DNA from: Christensenella intestinihominis | GTDB lineage: Bacteria > Bacillota > Clostridia > Christensenellales > Christensenellaceae | DNA: 64,000 bases | NCBI RefSeq assembly: GCF_001678845.1 | Contig: NZ_MAIQ01000002.1 | Location: forward strand, 186,001-250,000 | Direction: 5' to 3' | In this document: positions 7,021-14,724 of the stretch, piece after piece | Layout: the number at the start of each line of letters is the position of its first letter | Position numbering within the stretch: the first letter of the stretch is position 1 | The notes under the pieces: model-generated | Database searches by the model: none | What the model saw: only the letters and a program-made list of their open reading frames with translations | What the model was told of the DNA's origin: nothing | Program-made: the position numbers and the translations under genes

Positions 7021-7452
7021 TCAGGCGGATGCCAGCGCCTGCCCCAGCTTTCTGCATTCCCCAAGCGCGAATTCATCGGGTTCATTGTTTACGATCAGTC
7101 CTTCGCCGCTTATGAGCACTGCACCCGCCGTTGTGACGCGCTTTTCCCATTCGCGCATCCATTCGCCGTCGCCCCAGTCATACGAGCCGAACAACGCGAT
7201 TTTTTTACCCTTCATTTTTCCTTCCATTTCGGTAAAAAACGGCTCTACCTCGCCTTCTTCAAGCACTTCGTTGCCCATTGCCGGGCATCCGAGGGCAACC
7301 GCGTCAAAGGCAAGCGCGTCGTCTGCGCTGATATCCGAAAATCTCAGCAGCGATACATCCGCCCCCGCTTCCTTCGCGCCCTCTAAAACCGCATTTGCCA
7401 TTTGCTCCGTATTGCCTGTAAGGCTCCAATAAATCACTGCTTTTTTACTCAT
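7021..7452 (-). CDS. Flavodoxin
   Basis: The 143-residue protein is a short-chain flavodoxin. The FMN phosphate loop is SLTGNTEQMA near the N-terminus, and the flavin-flanking loops are GCPAMGNE (about 55-62) and GSYDWGDGEWM (about 88-98). It carries electrons at low potential and commonly replaces ferredoxin when iron is short. AGGAGG precedes the ATG. It lies 23 bases downstream of the DUF3793 gene in an operon with twin palindromic operators upstream, which fits iron-responsive control (inference). Confidence 0.93.
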   Translation of the reverse strand: MSKKAVIYWSLTGNTEQMANAVLEGAKEAGADVSLLRFSDISADDALAFDAVALGCPAMGNEVLEEGEVEPFFTEMEGKMKGKKIALFGSYDWGDGEWMREWEKRVTTAGAVLISGEGLIVNNEPDEFALGECRKLGQALASA

Positions 7453-7475
7453 GGTATTTCCTCCTCAAACTATTT

Positions 7476-8036
7476 TCACGCAGCCGCGAACAGCCGCGAG
7501 ATTGATATTCCCATGCCCAGCCGGGCGCATACCGCTTTCCTGCATTTCGTATACCGCCGGAACAGCTCCCTTGCCTTTTGCTCGTCGGAATAAACCTTCC
7601 AATAGCCGTTTAATTTATAGTCCCGGCCGCCGCTCCTGACAAAACCATGCACATCCTCGAGCGGATATCCCAGGAACAGCCCTACTTCATGTGGGAAACC
7701 GCCGCCGCCTGAAATCCGTTCCTTCAAATAGCCGATGACCGCTCCAAGCCCTTCCCCAACGGGATATCCGGCTTTTTCCAATTCCGCAGCCACTTCTTTT
7801 CCAGCCAGCAGAGCTTCCATCTTTTCCCGGCGGTAAACAAGGACAAGAATCCTTTTTTTGCATTTGCATATTTTCTCAAAACAGATACCGCTCGGGTTAA
7901 GATGCGCGTTCCACGCGGCAATGCGCGCGTCGAGATCGGGGTGCTTCCCGCCGCAAAAAGAAACCAGGTTGGAGGGCTTGATGCCCGCGAGCGCGGGCGC
8001 GCAATGATACGCGACCGTCATTTCCATTTCATCCAT
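7476..8036 (-). CDS. DUF3793 family protein
   Basis: The 186-residue protein matches DUF3793: an N-terminal AYHCAPALAGIKPSNLVS, a central RILVLVYRRE, and the C-terminal half with FLGYPLEDVHGFV and GYWKVYSDEQKARELFRRYTKC. The family is typical of anaerobic Firmicutes and is often next to flavodoxin and ferrous iron transport genes. Its activity is unknown. It is the first gene of the operon. The conserved CxP near the start and the KC near the end may be functional. Confidence 0.85.
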   Translation of the reverse strand: MDEMEMTVAYHCAPALAGIKPSNLVSFCGGKHPDLDARIAAWNAHLNPSGICFEKICKCKKRILVLVYRREKMEALLAGKEVAAELEKAGYPVGEGLGAVIGYLKERISGGGGFPHEVGLFLGYPLEDVHGFVRSGGRDYKLNGYWKVYSDEQKARELFRRYTKCRKAVCARLGMGISISRLFAAA

Positions 8037-8055
8037 GCGATTGTCCTTCCATTCG

Positions 8056-8071
8056 GTTAGTTTATGCTAAC
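8056..8071. promoter_or_regulatory. Operator-like palindrome 1
   Basis: GTTAGTTTATGCTAAC. The arms GTTAG/CTAAC are shared with the site at 8115, 59 bases away. It lies in the leader between promoter and start codon of the DUF3793 operon. Confidence 0.65.
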
Positions 8072-8114
8072 TATTTGTCAAAAATGATGCGCGCTTTCGT
8101 GCGCGCTTTCCGTC

Positions 8115-8130
8115 GTTAGCTTATGCTAAC
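8115..8130. promoter_or_regulatory. Operator-like palindrome 2
   Basis: GTTAGCTTATGCTAAC. It is located just downstream of the predicted -10, over the transcription start. TTAG...CTAA arms are characteristic of DtxR-family metal regulators, which supports but does not prove iron or manganese control. Confidence 0.65.
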
Positions 8131-8137
8131 TATTAAT

Positions 8138-8166
8138 AATTTACCATATTTTCCAGCCCTTGTCAA
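8138..8166 (-). promoter_or_regulatory. Sigma-A promoter of the DUF3793-flavodoxin operon
   Basis: On the minus strand TTGACA (8166-8161), a 17-base spacer and TAAATT (8143-8138). Operator 2 follows within ten bases. Confidence 0.7.
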
Positions 8167-8218
8167 ACCTTTTCCCGGCGAGCAAATCCCGGCCACGTTT
8201 GCGCCGGGACGGAAAAAA

Positions 8219-8239
8219 GCACGGGAGACCCTCCCGTGC
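8219..8239 (-). terminator. Rho-independent terminator of the Asp23 gene
   Basis: GCACGGGAG (8219-8227) pairs with CTCCCGTGC (8231-8239). On the minus strand the hairpin is followed by six T. Confidence 0.88.
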
Positions 8240-8265
8240 TTTTCCCTATCCTATGTAAAAAGGGT

Positions 8266-8694
8266 CTATTTTACCCTTGCAAGCACCGGCTCTGCAATGT
8301 CCTGTGTCTGCGTTTCAAGCTTCAGGCCCTGCACGCGGACGTTCACTTCCGTAACCTTGAGCCCCGTCATGCTTTCGATTGCCTGTTTTACACCCGATTG
8401 AATCATCCCGGCAATCTCCGGGATGGATTTCCCATATTCCACGATAATCGACGCGTCAACGGCGACCTCTTCCTGCCCGAGCTCTATTTTAATGCCCCTG
8501 GAAAGGTTTTTCCGGCCCAGAAGTTCCACAAGGCCGTCCACAAAGCCGCCGCTCATTCCCGCAACGCCCGGAACGTCTACCGCGGCCAGCCCGGCAAGGA
8601 TGGCGATTACCTCGCTTGCAAACGCAACCGTTCCATAGCTTTCCCGTTTTACCGTTGTAATATCCTGCTTCATTGCAAGTTCGTTTCCCGTCAT
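8266..8694 (-). CDS. Asp23/Gls24 family envelope stress response protein
   Basis: The 142-residue protein belongs to the Asp23/Gls24 family: YGTVAFASEVIAILAGLAA, then VPGVAGMSGGFVDGLVELLGRK, then DASIIVEYGKSIPEIA and KVTEVNVRVQGL. These proteins associate with the membrane or envelope. Paralogues in Clostridia are often housekeeping genes near accC and nusB, but this copy stands alone between its own terminator and an AAAGGAG start. The last 15 residues are less conserved. Confidence 0.92.
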   Translation of the reverse strand: MTGNELAMKQDITTVKRESYGTVAFASEVIAILAGLAAVDVPGVAGMSGGFVDGLVELLGRKNLSRGIKIELGQEEVAVDASIIVEYGKSIPEIAGMIQSGVKQAIESMTGLKVTEVNVRVQGLKLETQTQDIAEPVLARVK

Positions 8695-8921
8695 TTTTTA
8701 TGCTCCTTTCGCTTAACCGGTTATTTATCCGTTATGCCCTGTATTGTTTTTTCCTGTGCTTCCAGCATAACATAGTCTTCCGGGAAACAGGCGCTTTATT
8801 TACAATATTTTCATATTTATGTAATATATTTGTAAATATTTAAGAATGCCTTAAGGAAATCTTCAAAAATGCGGGAAAGGCCCCGGTGTGTGCTTTTGCC
8901 TGCGCCATTCCTATAAAACAA

Positions 8922-8952
8922 AAACCGCGGGCGGTTGATCCGCGCGCGGTTT
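8922..8952 (-). terminator. Rho-independent terminator of the 44-residue protein gene
   Basis: AAACCGCG...CGCGGTTT arms at 8922-8929 and 8945-8952, extended inward by GCGG/CCGC with one mismatch. On the minus strand TTTTTGTTTTA follows. Confidence 0.75.
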
Positions 8953-9085
8953 ATTTGTCGTATCCGTATTTGAATACTTTTCCGTCTTTTACCATCACAG
9001 CTTTTCTGATATTCTTGCTCTCCACGAGTTTACGAAAATCGGAATCCGTGACGGCTTTGGACATCTTCCTGTCCTTCATATCCAT
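8951..9085 (-). CDS. Small 44-residue basic protein
   Basis: The reading frame encodes MDMKDRKMSKAVTDSDFRKL and then a short stretch ending GKVFKYGYDK. It starts at 9085 behind AAGGAG and ends inside the arm of a strong minus-strand terminator. The good ribosome site and the terminator overlapping the stop codon support a real gene. The product is basic with no membrane segment. I recognise no family. Confidence 0.5.
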   Translation of the reverse strand: MDMKDRKMSKAVTDSDFRKLVESKNIRKAVMVKDGKVFKYGYDK

Positions 9086-9192
9086 CACTCTCCTTATTAG
9101 AAATATCAGCCATAACCCACGGCCACAGCTGATTGTCTCGTATTGTACAATAAATTATAAACAAAAGCAAGGGGGATTAAACAAAATTTTTG

Positions 9193-10362
9193 TTACCCAA
9201 GCGCAGTTTTTAACCTCGCAAGCGCTTCTTCCAGCACGCGCGGGGGACAGGCGATGTTGATGCGCTCGAAGCCCTCGCCCGTTTTCCCGAAAATATAGCC
9301 CTCGTCAAAGAAGAGGTGCGCCCCGATCATTTTCTGCTCCAGTTCCTTTTCCGAAAAACCATAAGCCCGCAGGTCCACCCACTGGAGATACGTTCCTTCG
9401 AGCCTTGTTACCTTTGCGTCCGGGAGGTTTTGCGCAGCAAATTCCTCCGTAAGCCTGCGGTTTTTGTCAAGCACCACAAGGAGCTCGTCGAGCCAGCCGC
9501 CGCAGCGCGTATACGCAAGCTCGCACGCGCGGTAGGAAAGCGCGCCAAGCTCCATGATGCCGCTCATCAATTTATATTCCCGGAACCGTTTGCGCAGGGC
9601 TTCATTGGCAATGATGATATTCGACGCCTGCATTCCCGCAAGGTTAAAGGTTTTACTGGGCGCGGTGCACACGACGGCATTCCCGGCAAAATCACCCGCC
9701 TGCGTGAAAACCGTATGGGAATAGCCGGGCATGACGAGGTCGTTATGGATTTCATCCGCAACGACGAGCACGCCGTTCCCGGCGCAGATTTCGCCTATGC
9801 GGGCAAGTTCTTCCTTTGTCCACACGCGCCCCGCCGGGTTATGCGGACTGCACAGCAGCAGCATTTTATTGTTCGGGTCCTTTGCCTTACGCTCGAGGTC
9901 GCCGAAATCAATTTCATAACGGCCTTCCCGGTTTTGAAGCACGTTTTCCGCAAGTTTCCTGCCCTGCCTTTGCACCACCATATAGAAAGGATAATAGACG
10001 GGCGTCATGATGATAACGCCCTCGCCCGGCTGGGTAAACGCGCGTACCGCAAGGCCGAGCGCAAGCACGATTCCCGGGGTGGTGACAATCCATTCGCGTT
10101 TCACGTCAAAGCCGTGCCGCGTTTTCATCCATCCGACGACCGCGTCGTAATAGGCGTCCGTCGCCCCGGTATAGCCGAGGGCCTGCGTATCGAGGTATTC
10201 TTTCAGGCCCGCCACGATTTCGGGGGCCGTTTTAAATTCCATATCCGCAACCGAAAGCGGCACCACGCCTTTCGGCACGTCCGGCTGCTTTTCCAGCATC
10301 TCCCGCCATTTTACGGAACCGCTGCCCCGCTTATCCATGCATGTTTCAAAATCGTATTTCAT
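9193..10362 (-). CDS. MalY/PatB-type PLP-dependent C-S lyase (cystathionine beta-lyase-like)
   Basis: The 389-residue fold-type I aminotransferase-like enzyme has the MalY/PatB opening, with PLSVADMEFKTAPEI at about 36-50 and ALGYTGA at 61-67. The substrate/PLP contacts are SPHNPAGRVW at about 172-181 and VVADEIHNDLV at about 200-210, and the PLP lysine is in APSKTFNLAG. The family cleaves cystathionine or cysteine S-conjugates to pyruvate, ammonia and a thiol. The context (Nudix and an ABC exporter upstream, same strand, 3-base gap) suggests cotranscription but no shared pathway. Confidence 0.9.
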   Translation of the reverse strand: MKYDFETCMDKRGSGSVKWREMLEKQPDVPKGVVPLSVADMEFKTAPEIVAGLKEYLDTQALGYTGATDAYYDAVVGWMKTRHGFDVKREWIVTTPGIVLALGLAVRAFTQPGEGVIIMTPVYYPFYMVVQRQGRKLAENVLQNREGRYEIDFGDLERKAKDPNNKMLLLCSPHNPAGRVWTKEELARIGEICAGNGVLVVADEIHNDLVMPGYSHTVFTQAGDFAGNAVVCTAPSKTFNLAGMQASNIIIANEALRKRFREYKLMSGIMELGALSYRACELAYTRCGGWLDELLVVLDKNRRLTEEFAAQNLPDAKVTRLEGTYLQWVDLRAYGFSEKELEQKMIGAHLFFDEGYIFGKTGEGFERINIACPPRVLEEALARLKTALG

Positions 10363-10365
10363 TGC

Positions 10366-10746
10366 TTATTCTCCTGCCAGCTGTTTCACAAATTCCACAT
10401 CCGCCTCCAGAAAATCATAGGAAGGAAGCGCCTCTTTTTCCGCCCACGCGACGTCCGCATGCACCATCAGGCGCATGGTTCCGCTTAAAACCCGCGCGCG
10501 GTAAAACGCGACCTCCACGGAAAAACCTCCGTAGTCATGGCGGACCGTTTCCAGTTTTTCCCCCGGACGCACCGTAAGGCACAGCTCTTCCCGGAGCTCC
10601 CGCACGAGGCATTCCCGCTCTGTTTCGCCCGGTTCCTGTTTGCCGCCGGGAAATTCCCACTTACCCGGACTGCCGTCCTTATTTTTACGCCGACAGGCGA
10701 GTATTTTCCCATCCTGTTCGATTACCGCCGCGACAACCTTTACCAT
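10366..10746 (-). CDS. Nudix hydrolase, MutT-like (8-oxo-dGTP diphosphatase type)
   Basis: The 126-residue protein carries a complete Nudix box: GGKQEPGETERECLVRELREEL fits GX5EX7REUXEEXGU apart from the last position. The preceding RRKNKDGSPGKWEFPGG is the MutT-type substrate loop. It would hydrolyse oxidised nucleotides. The ATG at 10746 overlaps the last base of the upstream ABC exporter stop (TGATG), so translation is probably coupled; a TTG three bases earlier is less likely. Confidence 0.88.
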   Translation of the reverse strand: MVKVVAAVIEQDGKILACRRKNKDGSPGKWEFPGGKQEPGETERECLVRELREELCLTVRPGEKLETVRHDYGGFSVEVAFYRARVLSGTMRLMVHADVAWAEKEALPSYDFLEADVEFVKQLAGE

Positions 10747-12494
10747 CAATCCTCCAGCCCTTCAAACTGCATATTATAGTAGCTTGCATACAGCCCGTTT
10801 TTCTCCAGCAGCTCCCCGTGCGTACCGCGCTCCATGATGCCGTCCGCGCCTATGACAATAATTTCATCCGCATTCCTGATGGTGGAAAGCCTGTGCGCGA
10901 TTACAATGGTCGTCCTGTCCTGCGACAACTTTTCCAGCGAAAGCTGGATATGCCGCTCGCTTTCATTGTCGAGCGCCGAGGTCGCCTCGTCGAGGATCAG
11001 TATCTGCGGGTTTTTCAGGAACACGCGCGCAATGGCAATGCGCTGCTTCTGCCCGCCCGAAAGGCGCACCCCGCGCTCGCCCACGCTGGTGCCATAGCCG
11101 TCCTCGAGGCTCATGATAAAATCGTGGATGTTCGCGTCCTTTGCCGCGCGCACGACCTCTTCGTCCGTCGCCCCCGGTTTTCCATAGGCAATATTATCGC
11201 GGATGGTGCCGCCGAACATATACACATCCTGCTGGACAATGCCGATGGCGCTCCGCAGGGATTTTAAGGTTACGTCCCGTACGTCCTGCCCGTCAATGGT
11301 AACAGAGCCCGCCGTTACGTCGTAAAACCGCGGGAGCAGGGAACAAAAGGTGGTTTTGCCGCCGCCCGACGGCCCCACGAGCGCCACTGTTTTCCCGGCC
11401 TCGATTTCCACGTCGATATGGCTCAGGACATGCGTGCCTTCGTCGTACGCAAAGGATACGCCGTTGTATTTGATATTGCCCCTGACATCCTTTAAGGGCT
11501 GCGCGCCGGGTTTATCCTTGATCTCCGGGTCGGTATGCACGATTTCAAGGAAGCGTTTGAAGCCCGCGAAGCCCTTCTGGAACTGCTCGGTGAAATTTAC
11601 CAGCACATCGATGGGCGCGACAAAAATTCCGATATAGAGGGCGTAGATTGCAAGGTCAGTCACGCGCAGGGTTCCGTTCGCAATGAAAAATCCGCCGGAC
11701 ACCAGCACTGCCGTATACAAAAGCCCGGTGAAAAAATTGTTGCCCGCCTGGAACGTCCCCATAATTTTATAGCTGCTCTTTTTTGAATCGAGGAACTCGA
11801 GGTTGCTGTGCTCGAATTTTTTGCGCTCGATATCCTCGTTGGCAAAGGACTTTACGACGCGGATACCCGCAAGGCTGTCCTGCACCTGCTTGTTGACATT
11901 CGAGATTTTCTTGCGGTTATCCATGAACACGGCGCGCATTTTCCTGTTTTTGCTGAGGCTGAACAGGATCATGACGATTGTGACCGCAAGCAGGATCAGC
12001 GTCATGGGCACGTTAATCATCATCAGCAGCACGAACGAGCCCACAATTTTTAACGCGGAAATAAAGATGTTTTCCGGGCCGTGGTGCGCGAGCTCTGAAA
12101 TATCGAACAGGTCGGAAACAAGGCGCGACATCATATCGCCCGTGTTGTTTTTATCGTAATAGGAAAAGGACAAGCGCTGCATCTGGTCGAACAAATCCTG
12201 CCGCATATCGCTTTCCATGCGCGCGCCCATCACATGCCCCCATGTGGTGATGAAATACTGGCAGCCGTAGCGGACCACGTACATCACAACCAGCGAAACG
12301 GCGACAATCCACAGGGAACGGAGGATTACATCCGCATTTTGCGTATACAGGCCGTCCGTGAGGAAATTAAGAATCTGCGGGAACGCAAGGTCTACCACAG
12401 ACACCACAAGCGCGCAAAACATATCAAAATAAAAAAGACCGCGATACGGTTTATAATAGCTGACAAAGCTTTTCATGACCGACAATTTTTTCAC
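10746..12494 (-). CDS. ABC exporter, fused membrane and ATPase domains (multidrug/lipid type)
   Basis: The 582-residue half-transporter has six membrane helices in residues about 15-315 and an ATPase domain at about 340-575. Visible motifs are the coupling-region YYDKNNTGDMMSR, Walker A GPSGGGKTT, signature LSGGQKQR, Walker B ILILDEATSALD and the switch IAHRLST. The layout is that of BmrA/MsbA-type exporters that work as homodimers, or as heterodimers when two genes adjoin. Only one gene is present, so a homodimer is likely. All catalytic residues are intact. Substrate unknown. Confidence 0.92.
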   Translation of the reverse strand: MKKLSVMKSFVSYYKPYRGLFYFDMFCALVVSVVDLAFPQILNFLTDGLYTQNADVILRSLWIVAVSLVVMYVVRYGCQYFITTWGHVMGARMESDMRQDLFDQMQRLSFSYYDKNNTGDMMSRLVSDLFDISELAHHGPENIFISALKIVGSFVLLMMINVPMTLILLAVTIVMILFSLSKNRKMRAVFMDNRKKISNVNKQVQDSLAGIRVVKSFANEDIERKKFEHSNLEFLDSKKSSYKIMGTFQAGNNFFTGLLYTAVLVSGGFFIANGTLRVTDLAIYALYIGIFVAPIDVLVNFTEQFQKGFAGFKRFLEIVHTDPEIKDKPGAQPLKDVRGNIKYNGVSFAYDEGTHVLSHIDVEIEAGKTVALVGPSGGGKTTFCSLLPRFYDVTAGSVTIDGQDVRDVTLKSLRSAIGIVQQDVYMFGGTIRDNIAYGKPGATDEEVVRAAKDANIHDFIMSLEDGYGTSVGERGVRLSGGQKQRIAIARVFLKNPQILILDEATSALDNESERHIQLSLEKLSQDRTTIVIAHRLSTIRNADEIIVIGADGIMERGTHGELLEKNGLYASYYNMQFEGLED

Positions 12495-12596
12495 CTCAAC
12501 ACAGAATTATACTCCAGTATGATTGATACCGCAAATAAAGTAGAATGAATCATTTATCCGGGATATATGATATAATGATTATAGAGGTATAGGATA

Positions 12597-13292
12597 ATGG
12601 AATACTGGAAAATATATGACCGCCTTAAATTTCTTTACCGGTCTTTTTGGGCTTTATTTATTTTTTCTATTCTTGCATTGGTAATCTCCCTGGTTCGTCT
12701 GGCCTTCGCGGTCATATCGCTCGTGATCTATCCGCAGGAAATTTCCGCCCTGGCCCTGCTCTCCGCCATTCTGCCCGTCCTGGCATACTTTTTCTACTTC
12801 AGGACGCTTTCCTGTTTCATTTTTAATACAGGAAGCATGCGTGCAATTTCTTTTGCCCGGTTCCTGACGCTTTTCCAGTCTTGTTCCGTTGCGCTTCTTA
12901 TTCTTCAATATCTTCCTGCTTTATATATGCCGGTTTCTTTTCTTTCAGCGATAATTGTAATAGATTTTATATCCGCCGTTTTGCTCCTGCTGTTTACCTG
13001 TGATTTGCTCTTTAAGGTCCTTGGGAAAAAACGAATTTTCAAGAAAGCATTTAAACTGTTTTTTGCCGTTGATATGATTCTTATTTGTTTTTGCTTTTTT
13101 ATTTCAAACCTGTTTTCCACCCCGGATATTCCCACTTTAATTTTTAATATTATTGGTCTTCTTTTGCGTTTTTTGCTTTACTTCACTCTGTACAAAGCCC
13201 TCACAAACGATTGGTTTTACCGTCGTTTTATCGTATTGCATCCGAACCGCTTCTTTACATCCAGCCCTTTGCGCCCTTCCGTCGGCCAGTGA
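12597..13292 (+). CDS. Uncharacterised integral membrane protein
   Basis: The 231-residue protein has six predicted membrane helices separated by short basic loops (KVLGKKRIFKKAFK) and is rich in Phe and Leu. A cytoplasmic amphipathic N-terminus (MEYWKIYDRLKFLYR) precedes the first helix. It starts behind a modest GAGGTATAGGATA. I recognise no family. It is transcribed divergently from the ABC exporter. Confidence 0.65.
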   Translation: MEYWKIYDRLKFLYRSFWALFIFSILALVISLVRLAFAVISLVIYPQEISALALLSAILPVLAYFFYFRTLSCFIFNTGSMRAISFARFLTLFQSCSVALLILQYLPALYMPVSFLSAIIVIDFISAVLLLLFTCDLLFKVLGKKRIFKKAFKLFFAVDMILICFCFFISNLFSTPDIPTLIFNIIGLLLRFLLYFTLYKALTNDWFYRRFIVLHPNRFFTSSPLRPSVGQ

Positions 13293-13346
13293 AAAGCGCT
13301 TTCCTGAGCCGCAGTTTGCCTGCGCCGGGGGTCAATAAACCCGGCC

Positions 13347-13886
13347 TTACAGGTTATGTGTATACAGCGGCCTGTAAACAAGGCGGCCGTTTTCCCGCGT
13401 GCTGAGGAAAAGCGTAATTTTGGAAACGGTTCCTTCCGCCCGTACGGTGAAAAGCCCTCCCTGCGCAATTTCCGACAGGTCCGCGCGGCGGGCAAGGGTG
13501 ATATGCGGACGCATAGGCTTCCGGTCAAAGCGGATTCCGGCTTTTTCGAGACCCGCACGGATGCGTTCCGCCAGCATACAAAGCGGCTGCGCGCCCGAAA
13601 GGCCGCACCACAAAATCGCGTCGGCCGGTTTTCCAAAGAAGCCGGGCTCCGCAAGAGAAACGCGGACCGGCCCGAGGCCGTTTGCGGCCCGGGAAATAAC
13701 ACGGCCGATCTGCCCTGCGAGGGCAAGCTCCGTTTCCCCGAGGAACGCCAGCGTGATATGGTAATTTTCCATACGCGACAGGCGCGCATCGATTTTTCCC
13801 TGCAATTTTTTTGCTGCCGACGCAAGCGCTTCCATCAGGCTTCCGGGCAGTTCCGCCGCAATAAAAAGCCGGCCTGTTTTTTGCAT
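13347..13886 (-). CDS. thpR: RNA 2',3'-cyclic phosphodiesterase (2H family)
   Basis: The 179-residue 2H phosphoesterase has both HxTx catalytic motifs, HITLAFLG at about 43-50 and HITLARR at about 128-134, which form the twofold active site. The family hydrolyses 2',3'-cyclic phosphates or joins tRNA halves through 2'-5' bonds in vitro. The start at 13886 is behind GGGGAGG; earlier in-frame starts lack a ribosome site. Confidence 0.9.
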   Translation of the reverse strand: MQKTGRLFIAAELPGSLMEALASAAKKLQGKIDARLSRMENYHITLAFLGETELALAGQIGRVISRAANGLGPVRVSLAEPGFFGKPADAILWCGLSGAQPLCMLAERIRAGLEKAGIRFDRKPMRPHITLARRADLSEIAQGGLFTVRAEGTVSKITLFLSTRENGRLVYRPLYTHNL

Positions 13887-13997
13887 TGAAAGTCCTCCCC
13901 TGTGAATAATTCCATGATACAGCAAACAATTCCGTTTAGCCATCCCCGCTTTCGTTTATACAAAGAATAACCTAAGCGAGACAGGATGGTAACGGCA

Positions 13998-14540
13998 ATG
14001 ATAAGCTGTACAAAAATCGGACGTGACGAAATTGGATTGCTTTCCGAATGGATGGCGGGCGAAAGCGCCCGGGAGTTTATCGCATGCGATACCCGGATGT
14101 CCCTTGCCGGGCAGTTCCGCTGGATCGGCGAACGTTCGGGGGACCCGTTTTCCACGCACTGGCTTGTGCGGCGGGACGGAACGCCCATCGGCGTGCTGGC
14201 AATTGTGGATATCAACCTCGAGAACAAACGCTGCGGCTGGAGCTATTACATGCACGACCCGGCAGACGATACGGACGAGCTTTCGGCGCTTCTTGAGCGG
14301 AGCATTTACCACCACGTATTTATGGAGCTTGGGTTCAACAAGGTAACATTTTCCGCGTTTTCGGACAATCACTGCGCGATTAACCGCCGCTCCGAAAGCG
14401 GATGCGTGCAGGAGGGCGTGCTCGTCGACCACGTGCTTGCCGATGGAAAATATTACGACGTGTCTTTGCAGTGCATGACCGCCAAAATGTGGCGGAGGGC
14501 GTGCCCGGACAATAACTGTGAATTTATCGAACTGAGATAG
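13998..14540 (+). CDS. GNAT-family N-acetyltransferase
   Basis: A protein of about 180 residues with a GNAT fold. The first half has MSLAGQFRWIGERSGDP, then a beta strand (GTPIGVLAIVDIN) followed by NKRCGWSYYM, and the acetyl-CoA region is near ALLERSIYHHVFMELGFNKVTFSAFSDN. It resembles acetyltransferases of the PseH/RimJ type. The typical Q/RxxGxG/A loop is not clear, so substrate and activity are uncertain. The ATG at 13998 is preferred because AGGATGG is well spaced; the ATG at 13986 lies directly on it. Confidence 0.7.
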   Translation: MISCTKIGRDEIGLLSEWMAGESAREFIACDTRMSLAGQFRWIGERSGDPFSTHWLVRRDGTPIGVLAIVDINLENKRCGWSYYMHDPADDTDELSALLERSIYHHVFMELGFNKVTFSAFSDNHCAINRRSESGCVQEGVLVDHVLADGKYYDVSLQCMTAKMWRRACPDNNCEFIELR

Positions 14541-14582
14541 GCCAAGGCCAATCTCGTTGCAATTTTCTCTCCTCTTCTATTC

Positions 14583-14619
14583 AAAAAAGCGTTCCCTTTC
14601 GCACGGGGGACGCTTTTTT
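14583..14619. terminator. Bidirectional rho-independent terminator
   Basis: AAAAAAGCGTTCCC (14583-14596) pairs with GGGGACGCTTTTTT (about 14606-14618). It separates the convergent GNAT and acyl-CoA ligase genes, although the latter ends about 105 bases further on. Confidence 0.8.
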
Positions 14620-14724
14620 GACAGCCGTTCGGCACGTTCGCCGCACAAGAGCAAAACAAGGCACGTTCACGGGCCGCATACTATGCGGCCCCTACGGGTT
14701 ATAAATCCCCCGCATACACAGCCA

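Noticed and set aside
9316-10488. A 390-codon plus-strand open frame
   Set aside because: It is antisense to the MalY-like lyase, whose motifs are clear. No ribosome site or recognisable domain.
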